Counted from the first letter of the stretch, positions 49,599-58,551 are shown. The stretch is 64,000 nucleotides of DNA from JAVJPJ01 sp040217295 (GCA_964460185.1 CAYWTM010000002.1:1-64000), one strand, 5' to 3'. Notes: generated from the sequence alone by a model not told the origin. Translations and numbers: made by a program.

Positions 49599-51035
49599 AT
49601 GTCTGATCGCCGTTTTGAAGCCTTTGTCCTGTTTGCCGAGATGCGCACCGGGTCGAATTATCTCGAGGCCTCGCTGAACGAACTGCCGGACGTGGACTGC
49701 CTGGGTGAGATCTACAATCCGACCTTCATGGGTCATCACAACACGTTCGAGATGTTCGGGTATGACATGGACCGGCGAGAGGCCGATCCGCTTGGTCTTG
49801 TCGATGCGATGATCGCGGGCACGGATGGTTTGCCCGGATTCCGCCTGTTTCACGATCATGACGACCGGGTGGTCGACCGGGTGCTCAGCGACCCCAAATT
49901 CGCCAAGATCATCCTGACACGCAATCCGCTGGACAGCTACGTGTCGCGCAAGATCGCGACGGCCACGGGACAATGGCGCCTGACGGACATGAAGCACCAG
50001 CGCAGCGCACAGATCCGGTTCGATGCCGAGGAATTCGCCGAATTGCTGGAACGCCTGCAGGCGTTCCAACTGCGCCTTCAAAAGGGGTTGCAGTCTACCG
50101 GGCAGACGGCGTTCTACCTGCGCTACGAGGATATCAATGACCCCGAGGTCCTGAACGGCATCGCGACCTATCTGGGATCGGCCCACGAGGTGAAATCCGC
50201 CTCGAAAAAGCTGAAAAAGCAAAACCCGAGCGATTTGAGCGAAAAGGTCGAAAACTACGACGAGATGGTTGCCGCCCTCGCGCGGTTCGACCGGTTCGAC
50301 CTGGGGCAGACGCCGAACTTTGAACCGCCGCGCCACGCAGGGGTGCCGGGGTTCGTCGCACATCCGGATGCGGGGCTGCTGTTCATTCCGGTGAAGGGCG
50401 CGCCAGAGGCAGCGGTGCTTGACTGGATGGGCAGTATTGGCGGCGTTGGGCGCGACGCGTTGTTGCGCCGGATGACCCAAAAGGAACTGCGCCAGTGGAT
50501 GAAGGGCCATCCCGGTTTCCGCAGCTTTTCGGTCCTGCGCCATCCGGTCGAACGCGCCTACGCGGTCTTCAACACCTTCATCCTGCCTGACGATCGCCCG
50601 GCTTATGCCGAACCGCGGCAGGTGATGCGCCAAAGATATGCGATTCCGATCCCCGCCACGGGTTTGCCGGACACCTATGACGCCGATTCCCAAAAGGCGG
50701 CATTCCAGTCGTTCTTGTTGTTTCTAAAGGGTAACCTCGCCGCACAGACCAGCATCCGGGTCGATCAGGCATGGGCCACGCAATCGGCGATCTTGCAGGC
50801 GGCCAGCGTCGTGACGCTGCCCCACCGTATCGTGCCCGAGGCGCAGATGTGTGACCTGTTGCCGGATCTCGCTGTCGAGGCCGGCGTCAAGGCACCACCG
50901 GTCCCCGACCCGGAGCCGGTCACCGGACCCTTTCCACTGAAAGACGTCTATGACGGCAAGATCGAACAGGCCACGATCGACGCCTATCGGCGCGATTACC
51001 TGAATTTCGGCTTTTTGCGCTGGAACAAGCAGTAG
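49599..51035 (+). CDS. Two-domain sulfotransferase-like protein (NodH-like N-terminus)
   Basis: The 478-residue product begins FEAFVLFAEMRTGSNYLEASLNELP, where RTGSN resembles the 5'-phosphosulfate loop of PAPS-dependent sulfotransferases. FAKIILTRNPLDSYVSRK at about 102-118 resembles the 3'-phosphate-binding region; this half is NodH-like. A second half from about residue 255 has LLFIPVKGAPEAAVLDWMG and FRSFSVLRHPVERAYAVFNTFIL, a pattern like the Sulfotransfer_2 families. So it looks like two sulfotransferase-like domains in one chain. It follows the GT14-like gene by 3 nt. With CysQ in the same locus it points to sulfation of the polysaccharide. Activity of either domain is unproven. Confidence 0.8.
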   Translation: MSDRRFEAFVLFAEMRTGSNYLEASLNELPDVDCLGEIYNPTFMGHHNTFEMFGYDMDRREADPLGLVDAMIAGTDGLPGFRLFHDHDDRVVDRVLSDPKFAKIILTRNPLDSYVSRKIATATGQWRLTDMKHQRSAQIRFDAEEFAELLERLQAFQLRLQKGLQSTGQTAFYLRYEDINDPEVLNGIATYLGSAHEVKSASKKLKKQNPSDLSEKVENYDEMVAALARFDRFDLGQTPNFEPPRHAGVPGFVAHPDAGLLFIPVKGAPEAAVLDWMGSIGGVGRDALLRRMTQKELRQWMKGHPGFRSFSVLRHPVERAYAVFNTFILPDDRPAYAEPRQVMRQRYAIPIPATGLPDTYDADSQKAAFQSFLLFLKGNLAAQTSIRVDQAWATQSAILQAASVVTLPHRIVPEAQMCDLLPDLAVEAGVKAPPVPDPEPVTGPFPLKDVYDGKIEQATIDAYRRDYLNFGFLRWNKQ

Positions 51036-51047
51036 CGCGCGATTGCG

Positions 51048-51512
51048 TCAGGCGGCCTTGCTGGCCTCGCTGTCGGTCAGCAGCGTGTGCAAGGTTGCCG
51101 GATCCGTGTTGGCCCGCAACTTGGCGCAAAGCGATGCGTCGCGCAGGGTGCGCGACACGAGCGCCAGCGCCTTGAGGTGGTCGACGCCGGTATCCGCCGG
51201 CGCGAACAGGGCAAAGACCAGGTCAACGGGCTGTCTGTCCGCGGCATCGAAATCAATCGGACGTTCAAGGCGGATGAAGGCCCCCTGCACTTCGGTCAGA
51301 TCGGACAGGCGCGCATGCGGCAGCGCCACGCCATGGCCGACACCAGTGGGCCCAAGGCTCTCGCGTTCCTGGAGGGCGTCGAATATCTGGGTGTGAGGCA
51401 AGCCGATCAGGTCTTCTGCCAGATCGGAAATAGCCTGCATGAGGCGTTTCTTGCTTGTCACGTCGCTAAGCACCTTCACGGCGCCCGGCCTGAGCAGCGT
51501 AGACAGATGCAT
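51048..51512 (-). CDS. ptsN: PTS IIA-like nitrogen-regulatory protein PtsN
   Basis: PtsN (EIIA-Ntr) is the last phosphate acceptor of the regulatory PTS that senses nitrogen and potassium state. The 154-residue product has the IIA-type fold with the phosphorylated histidine in GPTGVGHGVALPHARL (His at about residue 66) and the conserved LSTLLRPGAVKVLSDVTSKKRLMQAISDLA start. It lies downstream of hpf (79-nt gap) in the classical lptB-hpf-ptsN order and converges with the sulfotransferase gene. Confidence 0.94.
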   Translation of the reverse strand: MHLSTLLRPGAVKVLSDVTSKKRLMQAISDLAEDLIGLPHTQIFDALQERESLGPTGVGHGVALPHARLSDLTEVQGAFIRLERPIDFDAADRQPVDLVFALFAPADTGVDHLKALALVSRTLRDASLCAKLRANTDPATLHTLLTDSEASKAA

Positions 51513-51591
51513 TCAGTACCCCTTGTGATCCGGTTGCCCCGATCAATTCCGGCCGGCGCCCACGGCGCCAGGCCGGTTCGCACGTTCTATT

Positions 51592-52167
51592 TCACTTGAC
51601 GATCCGTGGATCGATCCAGCCGACATTTCCGTCGTCGCGCCGGTAAACCACGTTCACCTCATTATGTCCTTCGTTGCGGAACACCAAAAGCGGCGCTCCA
51701 GCAATTTCCATCTGCATGACCGCTTCGCCAACCGATAGAGACGGAATTTTCGTCTCCATCTCGGCCACGATGATCGGCTTCAGGCTTTCGGGTTCTGTCT
51801 CATCGACATCCCCCGATCCGGCAAGGACATACATGGAGCCGCCCAGAACATCAACGGGCTCTTGCCTATCACGGTGATGGTCTTTTAGCCGGCGTTTATA
51901 GCGCCTGAGCTGCTTTTCCATCTTTTCGCAGGCGCTGTCGAAAGCGGCGTAAATCTCGTGAGCGTGGCCTTTCGCGGATGCCGTCAGCCCGGTGGACAGA
52001 TGTACGGTGGCCTCGCATGCGTACTCTGCCCCGGATCTGGAAAAGATGACGTTGGCGTCTGTCGGTCGCTCGGCATATTTTCCGACCGCCGCGCCTAGAC
52101 TGTCCTTTACATGGGTCTGCAGGGCTTCCCCGATGTCGATCTGTTTTCCGCTGATTTGATAGCGCAT
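51592..52167 (-). CDS. hpf: Ribosome hibernation promoting factor, long form
   Basis: Long HPF makes inactive 100S ribosome dimers in starved cells. The 191-residue product has the N-terminal S30AE domain (MRYQISGKQIDIGEALQTHVKDSLGAAVGKY; basic helix CEKMEKQLRRYKRRLKDHHRD), a linker, and the C-terminal dimerisation domain (KPIIVAEMETKIPSLSVGEAVMQMEIAGAPLLVFRNEGHNEVNVVYRRDDGNVGWIDP). A strong GGAGGAT site precedes the ATG. The 224-nt upstream gap holds a 7-bp dyad at 52202-52216 and a perfect TTGACA at 52371-52376 on the minus strand. rpoN, often found here in other proteobacteria, is absent. Confidence 0.95.
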   Translation of the reverse strand: MRYQISGKQIDIGEALQTHVKDSLGAAVGKYAERPTDANVIFSRSGAEYACEATVHLSTGLTASAKGHAHEIYAAFDSACEKMEKQLRRYKRRLKDHHRDRQEPVDVLGGSMYVLAGSGDVDETEPESLKPIIVAEMETKIPSLSVGEAVMQMEIAGAPLLVFRNEGHNEVNVVYRRDDGNVGWIDPRIVK

Positions 52168-52201
52168 GTATCCTCCGGTACATCAGGCACACAAAGACCA
52201 A

Positions 52202-52216
52202 CGCGCAAGTTGCGCG
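52202..52216. promoter_or_regulatory. Dyad in the hpf leader
   Basis: CGCGCAA-G-TTGCGCG is an exact 7-bp inverted repeat about 35 nt upstream of the hpf start. It could be an operator or form a short mRNA hairpin with a 5-nt loop near the ribosome-binding site. No known regulator is assigned. Confidence 0.4.
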
Positions 52217-52391
52217 ATGGCCCGGTGCACGGTGCTGCTCGTTTTTTGTTTTTGCTATGAGTGATCGTGCTCCGCATTGCGCGGGTCAGGCCTTGGAAAG
52301 GCGCGTCGATCAGGGATGAAGCAATTGCGAACATCCCCTTCATTTGGCGATGAGTCGGGATCATCTGTCAATCCAAAGCCGTCGGCACGGC

Positions 52392-53180
52392 TCAGCGGAT
52401 TTGAAAGCTCTGGCCCAGGTAGACCCGGCGGACGTTTTCGTCGCGCACCACTTCTTCGGCGGTTCCCGACATGATGATCGTGCCGTCATGCAAAATGTAG
52501 GCGCGATCGACGATATCCAGGGTTTCCCGGACGTTATGATCCGTGATCAGCACCCCGATGCCACGCGTCTTGAGGTCCGATACCAAGGCGCGGATATCGC
52601 CCACCGCGATGGGGTCGACGCCTGCGAACGGTTCGTCCAGCAAGACGTAGCGCGGGTTCGAGGCCAGGCAGCGGGCAATTTCCACGCGGCGGCGTTCCCC
52701 GCCCGACAGCGACAGCGCCGGCGCGCGGCGCAGATGGCCGATGGAAAATTCCGACAATAATTCTTCCAGCCGTTCATGGCGCCGGGCGCGATCGCGTTCC
52801 ACCACTTCAAGAACCGCAAGGATATTGTCTTCGACCGACAGACCGCGAAAGATCGACATTTCCTGCGGAAGATAGCCTATGCCAGCCCGCGCGCGCCGGT
52901 ACATCGGATACAGCGTGACATCCCGGCCATCTATGGTGACGGTGCCGCCGTCAGGCGTGATCAGGCCGGCAATGCAGTAGAAGGATGTGGTCTTGCCCGA
53001 TCCGTTCGGGCCCAACAGCGCCACCACCTCGCCCCGGTCCAGTTCCAGCGTGACATCGCGGATGACCGGCCGCTTTCGGTAGCTTTTCCGCAGGCCCCGC
53101 ACCCTCAGGCCCATATCGCCCTGAGTGACCGTAAACGGAACCTCACCCTTCGGCGCGGCCGGAGGCGGGATGTCGTTCAT
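52392..53180 (-). CDS. lptB: LPS export ABC transporter ATP-binding protein LptB
   Basis: LptB is the ATPase of the LptBFG complex that pulls lipopolysaccharide from the inner membrane. The 262-residue product has Walker A GPNGSGKTTSFYCIAGL, the Q loop YLPQEMSIFRGLSVEDNI, the signature LSLSGGERRRVEIARCLA, Walker B YVLLDEPFAGVDPIA and the H loop VLITDHNVRETL. A ~25-residue N-terminal extension precedes the core. It overlaps lptA by 4 nt. Its fusion-free single-gene form and the next genes lptA and lptC make the standard lptC-lptA-lptB operon. Confidence 0.96.
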   Translation of the reverse strand: MNDIPPPAAPKGEVPFTVTQGDMGLRVRGLRKSYRKRPVIRDVTLELDRGEVVALLGPNGSGKTTSFYCIAGLITPDGGTVTIDGRDVTLYPMYRRARAGIGYLPQEMSIFRGLSVEDNILAVLEVVERDRARRHERLEELLSEFSIGHLRRAPALSLSGGERRRVEIARCLASNPRYVLLDEPFAGVDPIAVGDIRALVSDLKTRGIGVLITDHNVRETLDIVDRAYILHDGTIIMSGTAEEVVRDENVRRVYLGQSFQIR

Positions 53181-53671
53181 TCCGATGCGCCGGTGTCCAG
53201 AATGGTGCGCACACGCCCGCCCATGGTGCCGTTCCCGGTCGACATATCGACGACCATACGTTCGCCGGCAATGGTGCTGGATCCCTGCGTGACAAGAACG
53301 TTGCCGGTCATTGTCAGCATCGACGTGCCGACGGTATAAACCGCTTCGGATCCTTCCGCCGCGTCAACGCCCCGGGTGATCAGAACGCCGCCCGTTGCCA
53401 GCAACTCGTTCACTTCGCGGCTGCCATCGACATCGGAATATATGACCTGAACCTGATCGGCCGCCATGCGCATATCGCCCTGAACGACGATGACATTGCC
53501 GATAAAGGTCGCCTGACCGGTGGTCTGATCGATCGACAGGCTGTCCGAAGTCACCTCGACCGATTGGCTGGAATCATGCGGTGTGCCGCCAAATCCGATA
53601 TTCACCTGGGCCGTGGCAGCGCCGGAGAGGCAAAGGATCAGGGCAATTTGAAAAAGGCAACGTGACAACAT
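53177..53671 (-). CDS. lptA: LPS transport periplasmic protein LptA
   Basis: LptA forms the periplasmic bridge that carries lipopolysaccharide to the outer membrane. The 164-residue product has a signal peptide (MLSRCLFQIALILCLSGAATAQ, cleavage near residue 22) and an OstA-type beta-jellyroll with VEVTSDSLSIDQTTGQATFIGNVIVVQGDMRMAADQVQVIYS and a second related half. It follows lptC by 9 nt and overlaps lptB by 4 nt. Confidence 0.93.
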   Translation of the reverse strand: MLSRCLFQIALILCLSGAATAQVNIGFGGTPHDSSQSVEVTSDSLSIDQTTGQATFIGNVIVVQGDMRMAADQVQVIYSDVDGSREVNELLATGGVLITRGVDAAEGSEAVYTVGTSMLTMTGNVLVTQGSSTIAGERMVVDMSTGNGTMGGRVRTILDTGASE

Positions 53672-53680
53672 GGTTTTGAT

Positions 53681-54277
53681 CTACTCCTGCGGCTCGTATA
53701 GCAGCCGGACGCCGCCAGTGAAACTAAGGAAACCATCACCCTCCTGTCCGGTCAAATCCATGGATCCGGCCTCCAGCGTCATGCCGTTTCCCGACAAGGT
53801 GACCGGGCCCGGCGAGGTGATCCGCATCGAATCCATCGCAATGCGGATGCGGTCCGACAGCAGCCGGTAGCCCTGTGTCGTGTCGGCCTGCACGTTTCCC
53901 TGCAAGTCCACCGTCTGCTGCGACAGGTGGATATCCCCGTCATCGGCATGCAGGACAAGTTGATCCGTGGGCGCCAGCGCCAGCTCCGCCTCGACATTCA
54001 CCAAAAGGATATGGTTCGGATCGGTAGGCTGCGGCGCCGCGCTGTCGGCGATCAGCGTGACCTCTCTTCCATCGTCGAGGGTTCCGGCGAACCGGGGTTG
54101 TGACAGGCGTTGTTCCTGAACCAGCTGTTCGATGTCGACATCCGCAAAGGGCAGGGCCGCATCGGGGTCGGGCGTGCGTGAGAACAGGAACATGGTCGAC
54201 AACAGCGCCAGCGCGATCAGGGGCAATGTGACCTTCGCCCAGACGACAACGGTGGAATATCTGTTCATGTCGGCCAT
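53681..54277 (-). CDS. lptC: LPS export protein LptC
   Basis: LptC is the single-span inner-membrane protein that passes lipopolysaccharide to LptA. The 198-residue product has one transmembrane helix near the start (about 13-32, WAKVTLPLIALALLSTMFLF) and a periplasmic jellyroll domain (DGREVTLIADSAAPQP, IHLSQQTVDLQGNVQADTTQGYRLLSDRIRIAMDS). An ATG at 54268 is an alternative to 54277. It follows the ribonuclease D gene by 10 nt on the same strand. Confidence 0.9.
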   Translation of the reverse strand: MADMNRYSTVVVWAKVTLPLIALALLSTMFLFSRTPDPDAALPFADVDIEQLVQEQRLSQPRFAGTLDDGREVTLIADSAAPQPTDPNHILLVNVEAELALAPTDQLVLHADDGDIHLSQQTVDLQGNVQADTTQGYRLLSDRIRIAMDSMRITSPGPVTLSGNGMTLEAGSMDLTGQEGDGFLSFTGGVRLLYEPQE

Positions 54278-54287
54278 GCGCGGCCCC

Positions 54288-54899
54288 TCAATGCGAGAAA
54301 ATATCGACCTCGGGCCACCCCAGCAGATCCAGCCTTGCGCGGGTTGGCAGAAACTCGAAACAGGCGGCGGCGAGATCGGTGCGGCCCTCGCGGTTCAGTC
54401 GCTGGTCCAGCTCGGTCTTGAGGCGGTGCAGATGCAGAACATCCGATGCGGCATAAGTCTTTTGCGCTTCGGTCAGGGTTTCCGCCCCCCAGTCCGAGGT
54501 CTGCTGCTGCTTGGACACGTCGACATCCAACAGTTCCTGCAGCAGGTTCTTGAGGCCATGCCGATCCGTAAAGGTGCGGATCAGCTTGGACGCGATCTTG
54601 GTGCAGTAGACAGGCGCGGCCAGCGCGCCAAAGGCATGATACATCGCGGCAATGTCGAATCGGCCAAAGTGGAACAGTTTCAAGACATTCGGATCGGTCA
54701 AAAGCCGTTCGAGGTTCGGCGCCCTGGTCTGGCCCTTTGCCACATGGATCAGATGTGCGTTGCCATCCCCGCCCGAAAGCTGGACGACGCACAGCCGGTC
54801 GCGATGGGGGTTCAGCCCCATGGTTTCGCAGTCGATCGCGACAACGGGGCCCAGATCAAGGCCGTCAGGAAGGTCATTTTGATACAGATGGATGGTCAC
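54288..54899 (-). CDS. rnd: Ribonuclease D-like 3'-5' exonuclease, short form
   Basis: The product has 203 residues and only the DEDDy exonuclease domain. The four motifs are visible: VVAIDCETMGLNPHRDRL (Exo I, DxE), KLFHFGRFDIAAMYHAFG (Exo II) and TYAASDVLHLHRLKTELDQRL (Exo III, Y..D). Unlike E. coli RNase D it lacks the HRDC tail. Short forms are common in alphaproteobacteria. The start is GTG at 54899, with an AGAGG site upstream. A longer frame would run through the tRNA gene 43 nt upstream. It could take part in trimming that tRNA or others. It precedes the lptC-A-B genes. Confidence 0.92.
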   Translation of the reverse strand: MTIHLYQNDLPDGLDLGPVVAIDCETMGLNPHRDRLCVVQLSGGDGNAHLIHVAKGQTRAPNLERLLTDPNVLKLFHFGRFDIAAMYHAFGALAAPVYCTKIASKLIRTFTDRHGLKNLLQELLDVDVSKQQQTSDWGAETLTEAQKTYAASDVLHLHRLKTELDQRLNREGRTDLAAACFEFLPTRARLDLLGWPEVDIFSH

Positions 54900-54942
54900 A
54901 TCGGGCCTCTTGCTCTGCCATGTCAGGGGCGAATAAGAGGAT

Positions 54943-55029
54943 TGGTGCCCAGGAGAGGACTCGAACCTCCACGTCCTTACGGACACTAGCACCTGAAGCT
55001 AGCGCGTCTACCAATTCCGCCACCTGGGC
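54943..55029 (-). tRNA. tRNA-Leu (anticodon CAG)
   Basis: The 87-nt gene begins GCCCAGGTGGCGGAATTGG and has a long variable arm (GTGTCCGTAAGGACG), as expected for a class II tRNA. The anticodon stem is CTAGC/GCTAG with loop TTCAGGT, giving anticodon CAG, so it reads CTG codons. The acceptor stem is GCCCAGG/CCTGGGC with discriminator A; CCA is encoded. TTCGAGTCC forms the T loop. It lies between tamB and the short ribonuclease D gene. Confidence 0.97.
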
Positions 55030-55101
55030 CGGTGTCGTGGAAGCGGCTGATATAGGCGCACCGGGGGCGTGTCAACGGCACAAAGCGACGAAAGTGAAGC
55101 C

Positions 55102-58100
55102 TCAGTAATCGCGTTCGTAAAACACGCCCAGGCTGCTGCTTCCATCGGACGAAAACGCGCCGCGCGCAGTGATGTTCGGTGTCAGGTCGATGTTGAGCGA
55201 CAGGTCGGTCTCTTCGCTTCCCACGGTGACATCGGCATAGATGTTGTCCGACAGGTAGCGTCCGGCGCGGACCGCCGCGTTGCCTGCCTCGTCCGTCTGG
55301 AAATCCAGATCGTCAAGCCCCAGACCCTCGCGCAGCGACGCAAAGATCCCCGATTCGGTGCTGCCCCCCGCAAGGGATGCCGCCGCATCCGCCATCTGCA
55401 ACAGCTGCACCGGCGACAGGGCCGATACCGAGCGCCCGAACAGCAGCTGGGCCAGAACCTCATCCTCGGGCAGAGGTGGATCCGACGTGAAACTGATCGC
55501 GGGATTGCTGATCACGCCAATCACGTTGATACCGATCGTATGCCCGCCCGCCCGGCTGGTCGCCAGCAACCTGACAAAGGGATCGAAATTGCCCTGAAGG
55601 GTCGCGGATCCGTCGGTCAGATCCAGCCGTGTGCCCAGAATCGACAACCTGCCCCGGATCAGATCGAACCGCCCCGACGGAATGATGTTGGCGCTTGTCC
55701 CGCCCAGTCGCAGGGTTCCGCCCATCTCGGCGTCGAGGCCCCGGCCCCGGATAAAGATCCGCCCGGGCGCGCTGATGGTCAGGTCGAGGCCGATATTGGA
55801 TGACCCCGCCGGGCCGGTGTCCGTCTGCACCAGGCCCGCCGCGGCCCTGGTACGCAGTTCCGGGGCGGTTTCGCCAATATGGCGAATATCGGGGATGACC
55901 GTCGACCCGCCCAAGCCGGATTCAGGCACGCGCAATTCGCTTTCGCCCAGGTTCACGGACCCGCTGACCTGCATCGCACCGGCCAAGGCACCGGACACGG
56001 AGATATCGGCCGTATCGACCAGCACATTGTACAAGGTCGGATCGACAAGGCGCAGACCGCGACCGGTCACCGTGATTTGCGCGGGCAGGCTGGGCGCGCT
56101 GACGGTCACTGTCCCGGCTGCACCGATCTGGCCACCGGACCCCAGCGTGCCATTGGCGTCAAATCCGACCCGCCCACCCGTCAGGCGGCCGGACACACCC
56201 AGATTCTCGATCGCGTTTTGCAAGAATGGCAGCGACACCCGCGCGCCCGAGGTCGAAAATGTCCCCGAAAGGTTTTCCAGCGCAGGCGCGCCGGTCAACC
56301 CGAGGTCAAACGCCAGCGTGCCGCTGATGCTGCGCGGCTGCAGGGCGCGGTTGGCCAGGCCAAGGGGCAGTTGACCGGCTGCGCGCAGATCCGCCACCGC
56401 TTCGGCTGGATCGTACTGCCCCGAAATCCGCGCCGTGATCCCGCCCGCTCCTGTTGCGTTGGCGTCAATCATCAGGGGCGCAGTCAGACCCGTCCGCGAG
56501 ATCGTGGCATCCGCCGACACCGCGCCCCGCACCGCGTCGGTGAACAGCCCGACGTCATCCAGACGGCCCGATGCGGTGATGTCAGCGGCACCCGTGTCCA
56601 CGTTGTAGGCCCCGGCGAGCGTCGCCGTGATCCCGGCTTCGGCCGAAACATCCGCCTCGATCTGGAACGGCGCATCGTCACCGGCCGGGCGGTCCATGGT
56701 GATCTCGGCGTCGACAGCCCCCGACACTGTCGATGTGAACAGGCCGGCATCTGCCAGACGACCACGGGCCACAACCGATGTGCCGCCGATGCCATACCGC
56801 CCGTTGGCGTCAAGCTGCAGCTGCTGACTGCGCAAAACAAGCTCTCGCAGGGTCAGGCCGTCGGCGTCGCGCAAGGCCGACAAACGCAAGGTTGTCAGAC
56901 CGGCCAGAAGGTCGGGGGGCGTTGCCTCGGCAAGGCGCAGATCGGACCCTTCCCCGTCCAGAACGACATCGAACGCGCCGGACAAAAGGTCGATCTCCGC
57001 CACCAGCGCCGCCGATAGCGCACCGCCCAAAGGCTGCCCTGCAGCAGCGGCAAACCGGCCGAGGTCGGGCGTATCGGCCCGCAGGTCCGAGTTCACCAGA
57101 AGACGGTTTTCGCCGAACCTTGCGGCCGCGTTTCCTGTCAGATCCAGATCGCCGGCCGACACGGTCAGACCGGTCAGGAACAAGGGCGCATCGCTGACCC
57201 ATGATACCTGCGCCGTCGCGCGCAAGGCGTCGCCCAATGCCTGGCTCAACGCCGGATCGGTATGGGTCAGGCCACTGAGCTGAATAGATACCGGCGAACT
57301 GATCGCCATCCCGTTGTCGGCGCTCTGTTCGAAAAGGCCCCCGGCGCTCAGCTCGGCGCGGGAAATGCCGATCGTGTCTGTTTCCAGGCCATCGATGACA
57401 AAGGTCGTCTCGTATTCCGGGCCCTCGGCCACGTCATGGCGGATCGCCAGATCGACGCTTTGAACCATCAAATTTGCACCCGGCACGGGCAGGCGCACAG
57501 GGTCGCCGCCCGTGTCGTCGGCGATGCGCCCGATCAGGTCAAAGGCCTGCGGTCGTCCACCCGGCGCCAGAACCAGAGACCCGCCAAGCGACAGTTCGGC
57601 GGATTTCACGTTCAGGCTTTCGAAATTGATCTCGCCGCTCGCAAGCAAAAGCATATCTGCCGTAAGACCGACCGCATTGCCAAAGAAGTCCCGGTACTCC
57701 GCCGCAAGCAAAGGTGTGATGTCACCGCTCAGATCCAGCCTGATGCGGCGGTCCTGCGTTTCGGCATCCCGCAATGTGACGATCTGCCCGCTCAACCTGT
57801 CCGCGCCGGCGCTGGACAGCGCGATATCCGCCGTGAACGCATTGATCGGGCCTGCGCCGTCAACGGTCAGCCGCAGCGCGGGCGCGTCCGGTAGGTTCAA
57901 CAGGGTCGCGGCCAACCCGCCGGGATCTTCGTCCAGCAAAAGCGATACGATCAGCGCTTCGGTTGCGTTGTCAAAGCTGGCGTTGAGGTCGAACACGCCG
58001 CGCGGCCCATCGAGGCGCTGTATTTCAAAATCCGCCGCACCGGAGCCTCCGGCAAGGCTGGCGCTTCCGGCCAGGGAAAGATCCACCGCCGTCCCCAGGA

Positions 58101-58551
58101 TGGGCGCGCCCAATTGCACGGTTTCTATCGCCACGCGGTCGATCTGGATGCTGACCGGCAGATCCGGCAGCGCGAAAGGCGTTGCTTCGGCTTGCGGCAG
58201 GTCGATGCGGCCGGGTTCGGCAACCGGCGCGCGGGCCAGTTCGATCCTCTCGGCCGTCAACTGGTTGATCTGTAGCGCGCCCCGCAAAAGTGCTGCGCGC
58301 GACCATTCCAGTTGCGCGTTTTCCAGCGTCAGCCAGACGCCTTCGGAATCGGCAATGGTCAGAAGGTCCATCTGCGCGGTGGAACTCAGCGCGCCACGAA
58401 ACCCCCTGATGGTGATCTGCCGGGCCCCATCGGAAAGCTGATCTTGCAAGAACCGGACGATGCGGGATTGGTCGCCGTCATCCTGCGCCGTTGCAAGACC
58501 CGGCACCAGGAGGGATGCGACAACCGACAGAATGGCCAGACCGCGCCGCAT
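55102..58551 (-). CDS. tamB: Translocation and assembly module subunit TamB
   Basis: TamB is a very long periplasmic inner-membrane-anchored bridge protein that works with TamA in outer-membrane lipid transport and autotransporter assembly. The 1149-residue product has an N-terminal signal/anchor (MRRGLAILSVVASLLVPGLATAQ), a long repetitive beta-strand body and the DUF490/TamB C-terminal domain (NPAISFTSDPPLPEDEVLAQLLFGRSVSALSPVQLLQMADAAASL). It ends YERDY with a beta-signal-like terminus. The ATG at 58551 shares its A with the tamA stop (TGATG). The opposite-strand open frames are shadows. Confidence 0.93.
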   Translation of the reverse strand: MRRGLAILSVVASLLVPGLATAQDDGDQSRIVRFLQDQLSDGARQITIRGFRGALSSTAQMDLLTIADSEGVWLTLENAQLEWSRAALLRGALQINQLTAERIELARAPVAEPGRIDLPQAEATPFALPDLPVSIQIDRVAIETVQLGAPILGTAVDLSLAGSASLAGGSGAADFEIQRLDGPRGVFDLNASFDNATEALIVSLLLDEDPGGLAATLLNLPDAPALRLTVDGAGPINAFTADIALSSAGADRLSGQIVTLRDAETQDRRIRLDLSGDITPLLAAEYRDFFGNAVGLTADMLLLASGEINFESLNVKSAELSLGGSLVLAPGGRPQAFDLIGRIADDTGGDPVRLPVPGANLMVQSVDLAIRHDVAEGPEYETTFVIDGLETDTIGISRAELSAGGLFEQSADNGMAISSPVSIQLSGLTHTDPALSQALGDALRATAQVSWVSDAPLFLTGLTVSAGDLDLTGNAAARFGENRLLVNSDLRADTPDLGRFAAAAGQPLGGALSAALVAEIDLLSGAFDVVLDGEGSDLRLAEATPPDLLAGLTTLRLSALRDADGLTLRELVLRSQQLQLDANGRYGIGGTSVVARGRLADAGLFTSTVSGAVDAEITMDRPAGDDAPFQIEADVSAEAGITATLAGAYNVDTGAADITASGRLDDVGLFTDAVRGAVSADATISRTGLTAPLMIDANATGAGGITARISGQYDPAEAVADLRAAGQLPLGLANRALQPRSISGTLAFDLGLTGAPALENLSGTFSTSGARVSLPFLQNAIENLGVSGRLTGGRVGFDANGTLGSGGQIGAAGTVTVSAPSLPAQITVTGRGLRLVDPTLYNVLVDTADISVSGALAGAMQVSGSVNLGESELRVPESGLGGSTVIPDIRHIGETAPELRTRAAAGLVQTDTGPAGSSNIGLDLTISAPGRIFIRGRGLDAEMGGTLRLGGTSANIIPSGRFDLIRGRLSILGTRLDLTDGSATLQGNFDPFVRLLATSRAGGHTIGINVIGVISNPAISFTSDPPLPEDEVLAQLLFGRSVSALSPVQLLQMADAAASLAGGSTESGIFASLREGLGLDDLDFQTDEAGNAAVRAGRYLSDNIYADVTVGSEETDLSLNIDLTPNITARGAFSSDGSSSLGVFYERDY

